From Rhodococcus pseudokoreensis (GTDB lineage: Bacteria; Actinomycetota; Actinomycetes; Mycobacteriales; Mycobacteriaceae), in contig NZ_CP070619.1 in assembly GCF_017068395.1 (NCBI RefSeq), forward strand, positions 1,426,001 to 1,490,000: a stretch of DNA of 64,000 nt. Reading direction: 5' to 3'. The position numbers and the translations under genes are program-made. Below the pieces are notes generated by a model that saw only the letters and a program-made list of their open reading frames with translations, did not search any database and was not told where the DNA came from. The stretch's first letter is position 1. Each line of letters begins with the position of its first letter. Positions 44,638 to 53,033 of the stretch are shown in pieces.

Positions 44638-44719
44638 CCTGCCCGCAGCCGGTGCCCGGCGACGCGAATCGGCGCGAATAGTAGAAAACATTCCTTCACG
44701 TTATTGCGCCAAGATAGTG

Positions 44720-44752
44720 ACTGATCAGTAGTTCATGCGATACAACTAGAAT
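44720..44752 (+). promoter_or_regulatory. promoter of the Hsd4A-like SDR operon
   Basis: TAGAAT at 44747-44752 resembles a -10 box, 36 bases before the ATG at 44789. A 10-bp palindrome, ACTGATCAGT (44720-44729), covers the -35 position, so a repressor or activator may bind there. The surrounding DNA is markedly AT-rich for this genome. Confidence 0.45.
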
Positions 44753-44788
44753 GAAATCTAATTTTCTCTTCGCGGATCAGGAGTTCCC

Positions 44789-45724
44789 ATGACGGAATCA
44801 CTCAGCCTCACCGGACGCACCGCCGTCGTCACCGGCGCAGGCGCAGGCCTCGGCCGGGCCGAAGCCCTCGCACTCGCGGCCGCCGGAGCCGCGGTCGTCG
44901 TCAACGACATGGGCGACGGTGCACACGAGGTCGCCTCGGAGATCACGGCGGCCGGCGGCCGGGCCGTCGCCGTCACCGGTGACGTCTCCGACTGGGCGCT
45001 GGGCGCACGCCTCGTCGACGAGGCCGTCCGCGCGTTCGGATCGATGGACATCCTCGTCAACAACGCCGGAATCCTGCGCGACAAGATGATTTTCAACCTC
45101 ACCGAATCCGACTGGGACGACGTCATCCGCGTCCACCTCAAGGGCCACGCCGCCACGTCCCGCGCCGCGGCCGTGCACTGGCGCGAGGCGAGCAAGGCCG
45201 CCGGCGGTCCGGTGTACGGGCGGGTCGTCAACACGTCGTCGGAGGCGTTCCTGTTCGGATCGGCGGGACAGCCCAACTACTCGGCCGCGAAGGCCGGAAT
45301 CACCGCACTCACACTGTCGACGGCGCAGGGCCTGTCCCGCTACGGGGTCCGGGCCAACGCGATCTGCCCGCGCGCCAGGACGGCCATGACCGCCGGCGCA
45401 TTCGGCGCGAACCCGGGCGACGCGGACCTCGACCCGCTGTCCCCCGAACGGGTCGCCACCCTCGTCCACTACCTGGCCTCCCCCGCCGCCGACGAGATCA
45501 CCGGGCAGGTGTTCGTCGTCTACGGCAAGATGGTCGCGCTCATGGAGGCACCGAAGGTCGAGAACCGCTTCGACGCAGCGGGTTCCGCATTCTCACCCGA
45601 GGAGCTCGACGGCCTCCTCACACCGTACTTCGCCGGTCGCGGACCGTACGAGAACTACGCGGCGTTCAGCGTCGCCGAACTGGAGAAGGCCGCGCTCGCG
45701 ACCGGCGACCTCGCCGGTGCCTGA
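44789..45724 (+). CDS. SDR, Hsd4A-like (3R)-hydroxyacyl-CoA dehydrogenase
   Basis: SDR of 311 residues, longer than classical members and matching the type 4 17beta-HSD/Hsd4A branch. It has VTGAGAGLGRAEALALA, VVVNDMG, LVNNAGILRDKMIFNLTESDWDDVIRVHLKGHAATSRAAAVHWR, TSSEA and YSAAK, plus a C-terminal extension. Hsd4A oxidises the C24 side-chain 3-hydroxyacyl-CoA; the C24 operon at 13.8-19.5 kb lacks an obvious enzyme of this branch, so this gene probably supplies the step. ATG 44789 follows CAGGAG. First of three rightward SDR genes. Confidence 0.83.
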   Translation: MTESLSLTGRTAVVTGAGAGLGRAEALALAAAGAAVVVNDMGDGAHEVASEITAAGGRAVAVTGDVSDWALGARLVDEAVRAFGSMDILVNNAGILRDKMIFNLTESDWDDVIRVHLKGHAATSRAAAVHWREASKAAGGPVYGRVVNTSSEAFLFGSAGQPNYSAAKAGITALTLSTAQGLSRYGVRANAICPRARTAMTAGAFGANPGDADLDPLSPERVATLVHYLASPAADEITGQVFVVYGKMVALMEAPKVENRFDAAGSAFSPEELDGLLTPYFAGRGPYENYAAFSVAELEKAALATGDLAGA

Positions 45725-45749
45725 ACCGCGATCACAGAAGGAGCGCACG

Positions 45750-46493
45750 ATGAGGCTGCAGGGTAAGACGGCGATCGTGACCGGCGGCGCCGGCGGCATC
45801 GGACGGGCCGTCACGACGGTGTTCGTCCGCGAGGGCGCGAACGTCTTATTCGTCGACATCGACGACAAACACGGCCGGGAACTCGAGCTGGAACTCGGAC
45901 CGGCCGCCCGTTTCCTGAACGCCGACATTTCCCGGCGCGAGTCCGCCGAGCAGATCCGGGACGCCGCCGTCGCAGCGTTCGGATCGGTGGACGTGCTGGT
46001 CAACAACGCCCACGCGTCGCGTCAGGCGTCGCTGATCGACCACACCCAGGAGATGTTCGACCTCTCGTTCCAGACCGGGTTCTATCCGGTGGTGCACCTG
46101 ATGCAGGCCTGTTACGAGCAGTTGAAGGCGGCGAAGGGTTCGGTGATCAACTTCGCGTCCGGGTCCGGACTCGACGGGATGCCCACCCAGACGTCCTACG
46201 CCGCCGCGAAGGAAGCGATTCGCGGGGTGAGCCGGGTGGCGGCCAACGAATGGGCGGCCGATCAGATCCGGGTCAACGTGATCTGCCCGTTCGCCGCGAC
46301 CGAGGGCGTCCTCGCCTGGCAGGAACAGTTCCCCGACCGCGCCGCCGCGTCCGTCGCGAAGGTTCCACTGCAGCGCATCGGCGACCCCGAGACCGACATC
46401 GCGCCCGTCGCCGTGTTCCTCGCGTCCGACGATTCCCGATACATGACCGGCCAGACACTGATGGCGGACGGCGGCAGCATCAAGCTGCGCTGA
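45750..46493 (+). CDS. SDR family oxidoreductase
   Basis: Classical SDR of 247 residues with VTGGAGGIGRAV, LVNNAHA, INFASGSG and YAAAKEA, ending in ADGGSIKLR. ATG 45750 is preceded by AGAAGGAGC, and the gene starts 25 bases after the Hsd4A-like stop. The NNAH/NNAN variation and the substitution pattern resemble the SDR at 163-924, so the two may share a substrate class. Hydroxysteroid dehydrogenase is the likely role. Confidence 0.82.
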   Translation: MRLQGKTAIVTGGAGGIGRAVTTVFVREGANVLFVDIDDKHGRELELELGPAARFLNADISRRESAEQIRDAAVAAFGSVDVLVNNAHASRQASLIDHTQEMFDLSFQTGFYPVVHLMQACYEQLKAAKGSVINFASGSGLDGMPTQTSYAAAKEAIRGVSRVAANEWAADQIRVNVICPFAATEGVLAWQEQFPDRAAASVAKVPLQRIGDPETDIAPVAVFLASDDSRYMTGQTLMADGGSIKLR

Positions 46494-46517
46494 TCCGCCC
46501 GGACAGGAGAGAAGACG

Positions 46518-47351
46518 ATGAACGACTTCCAGGGGCGAGTCGCCCTGATCACCGGCGGCGCCCGCGGCCAGGGGCGCAGCCACGCCGTCGCGCTGGCGGA
46601 ACGCGGGGCAGACATCGTGCTGTGCGACCGCTGCGAGGACAGCGCGGCGGTGAACTATCCCCTGGCCACCGCCGCCGACCTCGACGAGACCGCCGAACTG
46701 GTGCGCGCCGCCGGCCGCCGGTGCCTCACCGCCAAGGCGGACACCGCCGACCGGGCCGCGATGGACGCACTCGTCGCGGAGGCGGAGTCCGAGTTCGGGC
46801 GGATCGACATCGCGGTCGCGAATGCCGGCGTCTCCGTGGCCGCCCCGGTGCAGTCGCTCACGCAGGAACAGTGGTCGGAGGCGATCGGGTCCAACCTCAC
46901 CGGCGTCTTCAACACGGTAGGGGCGGTGGCACCCGGCATGATCCGGCGGGGATACGGCCGGATCGTCACCATCTCATCGATGCTGGGCCGCGCCGGAAGC
47001 ACCAACATGGCGGCGTACGCGGCGTCGAAGTGGGGCGTCATCGGGCTCACCAAGAGCGCCGCACTCGATCTCGCCCCGCACGGCATCACCGTGAATGCGA
47101 TTGCGCCGGGCAATATCTCGACACCGATGATCCACAACGACGCCCTCTACCGGATGATGCGTCCCGATCTGGAGGCACCCGCCGCGGAGGATGTGGAACC
47201 GGTGTTCCGCAGCCTGCACGCCCAGCCCGTGCCGTGGCTGGACGCCGCCGAGATCACCCGCGTCGTGCTGTTCCTCGGCGCCGAGGGCAGCGCGCACATC
47301 AGCGGCATCGTCCTGCCCGTCGACGCCGGTACTGCCGCCCGCGGCCTGTGA
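46518..47351 (+). CDS. mycofactocin-type SDR oxidoreductase
   Basis: SDR of 277 residues with ITGGARGQGRSHAVALAERGADIVLCDRC and the extended loop typical of mycofactocin-coupled SDRs, then VANAGVSV, ISSMLG and YAASK. ATG 46518 has AGGAG upstream. Third gene of the SDR operon. Its stop codon lies within the left arm of a GTGAGT palindrome, which probably ends the transcript. Candidate for a ring-hydroxyl dehydrogenase; see also 13772. Confidence 0.83.
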   Translation: MNDFQGRVALITGGARGQGRSHAVALAERGADIVLCDRCEDSAAVNYPLATAADLDETAELVRAAGRRCLTAKADTADRAAMDALVAEAESEFGRIDIAVANAGVSVAAPVQSLTQEQWSEAIGSNLTGVFNTVGAVAPGMIRRGYGRIVTISSMLGRAGSTNMAAYAASKWGVIGLTKSAALDLAPHGITVNAIAPGNISTPMIHNDALYRMMRPDLEAPAAEDVEPVFRSLHAQPVPWLDAAEITRVVLFLGAEGSAHISGIVLPVDAGTAARGL

Positions 47352-47387
47352 GTGCTTGTTAACCGCCCGACGTTAGTAAGTACTCAC
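47348..47387. terminator. 16-bp GTGAGT hairpin after the SDR operon
   Basis: Arms 47348-47363 and 47372-47387 pair along 16 bases with three G-T wobbles and an 8-base loop. The left arm begins on the stop codon of the upstream SDR. Same family as the elements at 33118, 37205, 40502 and 50611. Confidence 0.65.
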
Positions 47388-47442
47388 GGGTGCAGGTTGA
47401 TCAAGGCTTTGACCATGTCCGTTTCGGCGCTACTCTGAACCC

Positions 47443-47982
47443 ATGCCCGAGGAAACGACCGACCAGAGCACTTTGGACTTCCTGTCCTTCATGGACTTCG
47501 CGGTGGGCAAGACCGTGGACGAGTTGCCCGAGGTCGATCCGGTGTCGATGCGGCTGGTTCTCGCTCTGCACCGGGTGACGAGCGCCCTCGTCTACGACCT
47601 CGAGGCGACGGTCCACCGGCCGAGCGGGTGGAGTTGGCCGGGGTTCCGGGTGCTGTTCGTGTTGTGGCTCGCCGGACCGTGCGAGGCCAAGCGGGTGGCG
47701 TCGCTGTCGGGGATGAGCAGGTCTGCGGTGTCGGCCCTGGTGAACACGCTCGAGCGCGACGGGCTCGTGACTCGGCGACCGTCCGCCGGCGACCGGCGGG
47801 CCGTCGATCTCGAACTGACGGACGCCGGGCGCGAGGCCATCGTCAGCACGTACACGGCGCACAACAAGCGCGAGCAGACGTGGACCGAGACGCTGACACC
47901 GTCGGAACGGGTCGTCCTGATCGGGTTGCTGGAGAAGATGGCGTCGGGCACCGCCGCCCGCGAAGCCGTCAAACGCAGCTAG
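47443..47982 (+). CDS. MarR-family transcriptional regulator
   Basis: Protein of 179 residues. The winged helix is clear: KRVASLSGMSRSAVSALVNTLERDGLVTRRPSAGDRRAVDLELTDAG. An N-terminal helix pair should form the dimer interface. It is 13 bases upstream of the AraC-type gene, so the two are probably cotranscribed. It marks the right edge of the bile-acid cluster; no catabolic gene adjoins it, and its target is unknown. Confidence 0.87.
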   Translation: MPEETTDQSTLDFLSFMDFAVGKTVDELPEVDPVSMRLVLALHRVTSALVYDLEATVHRPSGWSWPGFRVLFVLWLAGPCEAKRVASLSGMSRSAVSALVNTLERDGLVTRRPSAGDRRAVDLELTDAGREAIVSTYTAHNKREQTWTETLTPSERVVLIGLLEKMASGTAAREAVKRS

Positions 47983-47995
47983 CCGTGTCGAGCAG

Positions 47996-48985
47996 GTGAT
48001 GGCCGTGAGCAGTCTCATCCGTCCCGGGGAACAGCGTCTTGTGTCGTTCGACGAGTTCCGCGAGTCGGTGAGCGACGCGTTCGTCCCCCTCGAGATGACG
48101 TCGGCGGACCACGACGACTTCCGCGGCGTGGTGCGCGGCGCGACGGTCGGGGCGGTCCGGATCAGTGAGGTCACGGCCGCCCCGCACGTCATTCGGCGCA
48201 CGCCGCGGACGATCCGCGCCGCCAACCCGGACTACTTCAAGCTCGGACTGCAGGTGGGCGGCTGCTGCGTCCTCGCCCAGGACGGTCGGGAAGCTGCGCT
48301 CACCCCGGGCGACTTCGCGATCTACGACACGACCCGTCCGTATCAGCTGTCGTTCGACGACCGGTTCCGGATGCTGGTCGTGATGTTCCCCCGGAACCTC
48401 CTGCGCGTTCCGCCCGACGGCATCGCGCAGCTCACCGCGCGCCGGGTGTCGGGCAGGCAGGGGCTCGGCGCCGTCGTCACGCCCCTGTTGCGCGGGCTCG
48501 GCGAGCAGATCGCCGACGCCTCCCCCACCGTCGCGCTGCATCTCGGCGATGCCGTCCTCGACCTCGTCGCGGCGGCGTTCGCGGAGCAACTCCACCTCGC
48601 CGACGGGCTGATTCCGCGGTCGCGCGGGGACGAACTGCAGGCCCGGGTCACCGCGTTCATCGACGAGCGGCTCGCCGACCGGGAACTGGATCTGCAGTCG
48701 ATCGCGACCGCCCATCACATCTCGGTGCGACACCTGCAGAAGATGTTCGAGGCCGAGGGCGACACGGTCAGCGGATGGATTCGGCGCCGCCGCCTCGAGC
48801 AGTGCCGTCGGGATCTCGCCGACCCCCGGTACCGCGAACTGCCCGTCTCGGCCATCGGTGCCCGCTGGGGTTTCGCCGACGCCGCCCACTTCTCCCGGCT
48901 GTTCAAGGCCACGCACGGATCGGCACCGCGCACCTATCGCGCCGAAGCCACACCGCTCACCGAGACGGCGAGTCGGATTCGATGA
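47996..48985 (+). CDS. AraC-family transcriptional regulator
   Basis: Protein of 329 residues. An AraC-binding-like N-terminal domain with FKLGLQVGGCCVLAQDGREAALTPGDFAIYDTTRPYQL (cupin-like sensor) is followed by two helix-turn-helix motifs (LDLQSIATAHHISVRHLQKMF and PVSAIGARWGFADAAHFSRLFKATHGSAPRTYR). It resembles the NphR/FeaR branch. Start may be GTG 47996 or ATG 47999. Its last 29 bases overlap the convergent phosphoesterase gene. Confidence 0.87.
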   Translation: MMAVSSLIRPGEQRLVSFDEFRESVSDAFVPLEMTSADHDDFRGVVRGATVGAVRISEVTAAPHVIRRTPRTIRAANPDYFKLGLQVGGCCVLAQDGREAALTPGDFAIYDTTRPYQLSFDDRFRMLVVMFPRNLLRVPPDGIAQLTARRVSGRQGLGAVVTPLLRGLGEQIADASPTVALHLGDAVLDLVAAAFAEQLHLADGLIPRSRGDELQARVTAFIDERLADRELDLQSIATAHHISVRHLQKMFEAEGDTVSGWIRRRRLEQCRRDLADPRYRELPVSAIGARWGFADAAHFSRLFKATHGSAPRTYRAEATPLTETASRIR

Positions 48986-49559
48986 TCTCCGCGATCTCGT
49001 CGACGTGGACGGGTCTGCGCCAGCTGTCCCAGCCGACGTGGATCTGCCGCGGATGAACGGCGGGGTCCAGCACGGCGGATTGGTGAGTGTGCCCGTGCAG
49101 CAACCAGTCTCCCCCGTCCTGCAGGCGGTACTTCACGCCCCGGTCCTCATCGGTGTGGTCGCCGGTGTACGGGAAGTGGGACAGCAGCACCGTGCGGCCG
49201 GCGACCTTCCGTCGCGCGAACAGCTGCACCGACGCGAATGTGTCCAGGAAGACCCGCTGCCTGAGGTGGCTGTTGCGGTTCGCCATCGGGTGGCACGAGT
49301 CGTGATTGCCGGGGATCAGATGCAGTTCGACGTTCCGTGTCCGCGCGAACTCGTCCAGCGCGCGGAGCGCCCAGTCCTCGGCGGCCTTACCTCCGACGGT
49401 GATGTCGCCGAGTATCCACAGTTGATCCCCGCTCCCGACGGCGGCGCCCATCGCGTCGAGAATGGATTCGTCGTGCGCGTCGATCTCCGCGTCGAAGCCC
49501 CGGATCTCCACCAGTCGGGCGTGCCGAAGGTGTAGGTCGGACGTGAACCAGACGCTCAT
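48957..49559 (-). CDS. metallophosphoesterase
   Basis: Calcineurin-like phosphoesterase of 200 residues. The metal motifs are in order: FTSDLHLRHAR (DxH), ILGDITVG (GD), IPGNHDS (GNHD), LLSHFPY and LHGHTHQ (GHTH). Small one-domain members often hydrolyse phosphodiesters or nucleotides; the substrate is not evident. ATG 49559 overlaps the stop of the gene at 49556-50029. Confidence 0.87.
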   Translation of the reverse strand: MSVWFTSDLHLRHARLVEIRGFDAEIDAHDESILDAMGAAVGSGDQLWILGDITVGGKAAEDWALRALDEFARTRNVELHLIPGNHDSCHPMANRNSHLRQRVFLDTFASVQLFARRKVAGRTVLLSHFPYTGDHTDEDRGVKYRLQDGGDWLLHGHTHQSAVLDPAVHPRQIHVGWDSWRRPVHVDEIAEIIESDSPSR

Positions 49560-50029
49560 TCCAGGAACCGCGACCGCAGCTCCGCGAAGAACGCTGCCGA
49601 CAAACGTGTGAAGTCGTCGGCGCTCACCCGGATCCGGTCGCCGATCTCGAGCTTCAGAACGGACTTGGCGGGAACGTACGCGAGGACGTTGATGCCGCGC
49701 AGGACGCCGCCGTTGTTCATCAACGAGTCGGCAATGATCTCGACTTCGTTGAGCGGGTTCGCGTCCTTGCCCGTCACCGCCCGCACCCGGTGGACGAAGT
49801 AGCGGTCCAGCGCGAGGATCATGTTGCCGAAGAACAGGGGCTCGAAGTCCTCCAGTGCGGCGAAGACCTTCTTGCCCGTGACCTCGCCCGCGATCGCTCC
49901 CGTCAGCGACGTGTACGCGGCGAGTTGCTCCGCGACGGACGCCTCGGCGTGGTCGATCTCGTCCTGCGTGTAGTTCTTCCGTCCGAGCACTTCGCCGTCT
50001 CCTTCTATCACCGGGTGCCGGATCGACAC
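49556..50029 (-). CDS. hypothetical protein coupled to the phosphoesterase
   Basis: Protein of 157 residues that I do not recognise. It is mostly helical in the middle (QDEIDHAEASVAEQLAAY, FEPLFFGNMILALDRYFVHRVRAV) and ends with a beta-like LAYVPAKSVLKLEIGDRIRVS. There is no signal peptide or membrane segment. GTG 50029 start; its stop overlaps the phosphoesterase ATG by 4 bases, so the two proteins probably act together. Confidence 0.7.
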   Translation of the reverse strand: MSIRHPVIEGDGEVLGRKNYTQDEIDHAEASVAEQLAAYTSLTGAIAGEVTGKKVFAALEDFEPLFFGNMILALDRYFVHRVRAVTGKDANPLNEVEIIADSLMNNGGVLRGINVLAYVPAKSVLKLEIGDRIRVSADDFTRLSAAFFAELRSRFLE

Positions 50030-50161
50030 GCTGAGAACTCCCAGACCAGCAGTGTTCCACCTTTCGCGTCCCAGCGGATCGGGGTTGGAGGTGCGATACT
50101 CCCGGGTGGCTCCTGGCTCGTATTCAAAACCGGCAACCGAGCAGTCCGGAAGGATGCACCG

Positions 50162-50605
50162 ATGAAGGTCACGATCGCACGAACCGTAGGAATTGCCGCC
50201 GCAGTCACCGGCGTGGGTCTACTCGCCGCACCCACGGCATCCGCGGCACCCGAAGACCTCTCCGTAAATATCGCCGTCGAGGGCAACGCGATAGTCATGG
50301 ACGTCGCGTACGACGTCCCTGGCGCCGTGGTGTGTGTGCTGAACACCCTCCCCGGCGACGGAACCGTTCCCGCCGCCATCGCCGGGCCTACCGTGGTGAT
50401 GGGGGGCGACGACGGCGAACTGCGGGCCACCGTCGAGCCCGGCGAGTACACGGTGCAATGGTCCTGCTCGAGCATTCCGTCTTTCGAGCAGTGGGGCACC
50501 GCTCCGCCGCTGACCAACGGCACAGAGGACCCCACCACCGTCACCGTCACCGACACGTCCGGGCCGGGCGGCGGAGGCTCGTCGGGCAGCCCGTTCGGGA
50601 GCTGA
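50162..50605 (+). CDS. small secreted protein
   Basis: Protein of 147 residues with a signal peptide: MKVTIARTVGIAAAVTGVGLLAAPTASA, cleavage likely after ASA at residue 28. The mature part is an immunoglobulin-like beta domain with two cysteines (VCVLNT and WSCSS) that may form a disulfide, and a Gly/Ser-rich tail. Actinobacterial cell-surface proteins of unknown function often look so. ATG 50162 follows GGAAGGA. Confidence 0.75.
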   Translation: MKVTIARTVGIAAAVTGVGLLAAPTASAAPEDLSVNIAVEGNAIVMDVAYDVPGAVVCVLNTLPGDGTVPAAIAGPTVVMGGDDGELRATVEPGEYTVQWSCSSIPSFEQWGTAPPLTNGTEDPTTVTVTDTSGPGGGGSSGSPFGS

Positions 50606-50610
50606 CGGCC

Positions 50611-50666
50611 CCGCATACGTGAGTGGCAAAGCGTGTTCGAGCACTCTTTCGCACTCACGTATGCGG
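50611..50666. terminator. 15-bp CGTGAGTG hairpin after the secreted-protein gene
   Basis: Arms 50611-50625 and 50652-50666 are exact reverse complements. Pairing continues inside as AAAG/CTTT after a two-base mismatch. The inner GTGAGTGGCAAAG is identical to the minus strand of the element in kstD at 37232-37244. Confidence 0.7.
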
Positions 50667-50759
50667 GATCGTCGAACTTCCTGGGGCGGGGGCGTAACGA
50701 AACCGGTGCGAGTGGGGATTGACAGTACGGAATCCCGCAACGGACAGGAACCCTCCGCC

Positions 50760-51131
50760 ATGGCTACCGTCACGCACATCGATATCGCTCGCGCCCGCCG
50801 CTCCCGTCGGGTTCTCTTCATCGGAAACCCCACCCGGTACAAAGAGGTGTCGCACTGGGCGATGGTCAAGCAGTGGATGGTCGTCCACGGACTCGAGCCT
50901 GTCCGGAAGCTGGACGGCCCCGCGCTCTGCGCGATTGTCACCGAGGACGTCCTCGACGGAGTGGGCTCGCCCCAGGACGCGCAGGCGATTCAAAATGCCC
51001 GTGAACAGGGCATTACGGTTATCAGCGTGCACGACAGCACCCAGATCTGGCAGGCCACGGCCCGCGTCCGCGCGTCCATCGCGCGATCCGGGGGCGGCGC
51101 GCACTCGAGCCCGCACCACCAGGGAGCCTGA
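50760..51131 (+). CDS. small protein with a BRCT-like region
   Basis: Protein of 123 residues from ATG 50760. The segment RVLFIGNPTRYKEVSHWAMVKQWMVVHGLEPV, then ALCAIVTEDVLDG, then AIQNAREQGITVISVHD has the alternating strand/helix order of a single BRCT domain, but the match is by eye and weak. The N-terminus is basic and the C-terminus His/Ser-rich. The upstream frame from 50619 covers a terminator hairpin and is rejected. Confidence 0.6.
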   Translation: MATVTHIDIARARRSRRVLFIGNPTRYKEVSHWAMVKQWMVVHGLEPVRKLDGPALCAIVTEDVLDGVGSPQDAQAIQNAREQGITVISVHDSTQIWQATARVRASIARSGGGAHSSPHHQGA

Positions 51132-51148
51132 GAAAACCGCAGGCCGTC

Positions 51149-51925
51149 GTGGTCGACTGGGACGGTGAAGGCTACGCCGACGTCGGCGCATTGCAGCGTG
51201 CCGTCGCGGAGCAGTCGATCGCCGATCTCGACCTCGCCGGCACTGAACGGGTGCTGGACGTGGGGTGCGGCGATGGGTTCGTCACGCTCCGGATCGCCGA
51301 GCGACTCCCCGGCGGTGCGGTGGTCGGAGTGGACGCCTCCCCGCGGATGATCGCGAAGGCAGAATCGAGGGCGGTGCCGGACGGGGCCCGCGCCGAGTTC
51401 CGCAGCGCGGACGCTCGCGACCTTCCGTTCGACGGCGAGTTCGACGTCGCGGTGTCGTTCAACGCGCTGCACTGGGTTCCCGACCTGCAGGTGGCGTTGG
51501 CCGCGATCGCCCGCAGCGTGGTGGGCGGTGGCCGGGTGATCGTCCAGATGGTGTGCGCCGGTCGACGGACCAGCGTCGAAGACGTGATGATGACCATCTC
51601 GGCGCGCCCACGCTGGGCGGAGTTCTTCACCGACTTCACGGCGCCGTACATCCACGTCGAGCCCGCGACATTCCGCGGACTCGCGAAGACAGCAGGACTC
51701 GACACCACCGACCTCGTCGTGCGGGACGTCGAATGGGACTTCGGTTCCCGGGAAGAATTCGTGCGGTGGTGCACCGTCGGATCCACCGACTGGACCTCAC
51801 ACCTCGACGACGCCGCCGTCCCCGCGTTCATGGACGACGTCGCACGCGAGTACGAGCAGATCTCCCGACGCCCAGGGTTGTTTCTGTTCACCCAGATGCG
51901 TGCCGAACTCGTCCGGGCGTCCTGA
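51149..51925 (+). CDS. class I SAM-dependent methyltransferase
   Basis: Protein of 258 residues. SAM-binding motifs are VLDVGCGDGFVTLRIAERLPGG (motif I), VVGVDASPRMIAKA (acidic residue after strand 2), DARDLPFDGEFDVAVSFNALHWVPD and VVGGGRVIVQM. It resembles trans-aconitate/ubiquinone-type small-molecule methyltransferases; the acceptor is unknown. GTG 51149 starts 17 bases after the preceding gene. Confidence 0.85.
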   Translation: MVDWDGEGYADVGALQRAVAEQSIADLDLAGTERVLDVGCGDGFVTLRIAERLPGGAVVGVDASPRMIAKAESRAVPDGARAEFRSADARDLPFDGEFDVAVSFNALHWVPDLQVALAAIARSVVGGGRVIVQMVCAGRRTSVEDVMMTISARPRWAEFFTDFTAPYIHVEPATFRGLAKTAGLDTTDLVVRDVEWDFGSREEFVRWCTVGSTDWTSHLDDAAVPAFMDDVAREYEQISRRPGLFLFTQMRAELVRAS

Positions 51926-52011
51926 CAGCCACGCGTCGGCTGTGGTGGGACCGTAGCTTCCTCGGTCAGGGACGGAGCCCCCGCGCCTACTCGAACCTTT
52001 TGTGAGGACTC

Positions 52012-52194
52012 TCAGCCTGTGCTCTTCGAATTGATCTCGGCGAGGCCCGTTCCACCGAGTTGGGCGCCGGTCAAGTCGGCGCCACTCAGGTCTGCACCGC
52101 TAAGGTCCGCTTCGGTCAGATTCGCGTCGCGCAGATCCGCGCCACGAAGATCTGCATATTCGAATCCGCCCCGCGCGCGTAGATTCCCGTGCAC
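52012..52194 (-). pseudogene. pentapeptide-repeat fragment
   Basis: A 60-codon frame from GTG 52194 encodes about seven A(D/N)LxX repeats (YADLRGADLRDANLTEADLSGADLSGADLTGA). A TAA stop lies two codons upstream and there is no ribosome site, so it is more likely the 3' remnant of a longer pentapeptide-repeat gene than a complete gene. It could still be expressed from the promoter-like TTGACA at 52305-52310. Confidence 0.5.
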
Positions 52195-52306
52195 TTCGAA
52201 TTACGAGAATCGCTCGACTCAGCCGCCCGTTCTCGAGATCTGGCGTTCGATGACGCGCACTTCTCACCGCCAGGCAGCGCGGTGAACGACCACCTAAAGC
52301 CGGGTG

Positions 52307-52322
52307 TCAACTATGGTGTTGA
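52307..52322 (-). promoter_or_regulatory. TCAAC-N6-GTTGA palindrome (site S1)
   Basis: TCAACTATGGTGTTGA, a 16-bp inverted repeat. On the minus strand it runs into TTGACA, a consensus -35 box directed towards the pentapeptide fragment. Related sites are at 53833, 56466 and 63931. Confidence 0.5.
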
Positions 52323-52397
52323 ATGCGCAAATGCGGGGCGACTCCGTCCGAGCCCTCGATTTCCTGCGGTCCAGTAGTAGACCCAACAAGGGGTCGC

Positions 52398-53033
52398 CTA
52401 CCCCACTTGTGCCGGGCGGGCTTGCTCGAGATCAATGCAGGCCTGCAGAGGCTGGCTGATCAGTGCAAACGTCGCATCGAGCCGCGCCAGTGTTTGTGTG
52501 GACGACTCGCCAGTTGCCGAACTCTCCCGGAAGCCGGCGAGATACGCCGCTTGCAAAGCGCCGCCGACAGCAGAGGGCACGACGTCGATTGCACGCAAGC
52601 CTGTTCTCGCGGCTACATAGCGACTGATTGCCTCCCCCCATGCTTGCCAGTGGGCAGCTTCGCCGTCTTTCAACTCCGGAGTGGTGTCGAGTAGCTCGAA
52701 CCGCCTCATCCAGGTGCCCTCGTCATCAGCTACCCCGCCGGTGGCTTCCATCACGGCCTGACGGATCGCTGCCATTACCGGAAGTTGGAGGTCCGCCGAG
52801 TTCAGGGCATCCTCCGTGGCGCGGATGTACTCGTCGAAGACCCACCAGACCAGTTCGGACTTGGACCCGTAATAGCGAAAATAGGTCGTCTTGCTGATGC
52901 CGCAGGCGACTGCGATCGCCTCGATGCTGGTACTCGAATAGCCGTCCCGCAGGAACAACTCGATTGCACGCTGCTCAATCTCGAGTCGTGAACTTCGACG
53001 AGGACGCCCTCGTGCATTGCCGCGGTTCGTCAT
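52398..53033 (-). CDS. TetR-family transcriptional regulator
   Basis: Protein of 211 residues. The helix-turn-helix is RAIELFLRDGYSSTSIEAIAVACGISKTTYFRYYGSKSELVWWVF, similar to the MftR/acyl-type TetR branch. The ligand domain is ordinary in length. ATG 53033. It is divergent from the RibBA-like gene across 880 bases, and is the nearest regulator to the four TCAAC-N6-GTTGA palindromes, so it is a candidate for binding them. Confidence 0.86.
   Translation of the reverse strand: MTNRGNARGRPRRSSRLEIEQRAIELFLRDGYSSTSIEAIAVACGISKTTYFRYYGSKSELVWWVFDEYIRATEDALNSADLQLPVMAAIRQAVMEATGGVADDEGTWMRRFELLDTTPELKDGEAAHWQAWGEAISRYVAARTGLRAIDVVPSAVGGALQAAYLAGFRESSATGESSTQTLARLDATFALISQPLQACIDLEQARPAQVG

Noticed and set aside
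33118..50666. CRISPR-like repeat array
   Set aside because: The recurring palindromes are kilobases apart with genes between them and vary in sequence; there is no regular spacer pattern and no cas gene.
52116..52310. Frameshifted 5' part of the pentapeptide gene
   Set aside because: The frame has no pentapeptide repeats before the shift and begins at a TTG that is part of the TTGACA promoter-like element, so the link is not convincing.
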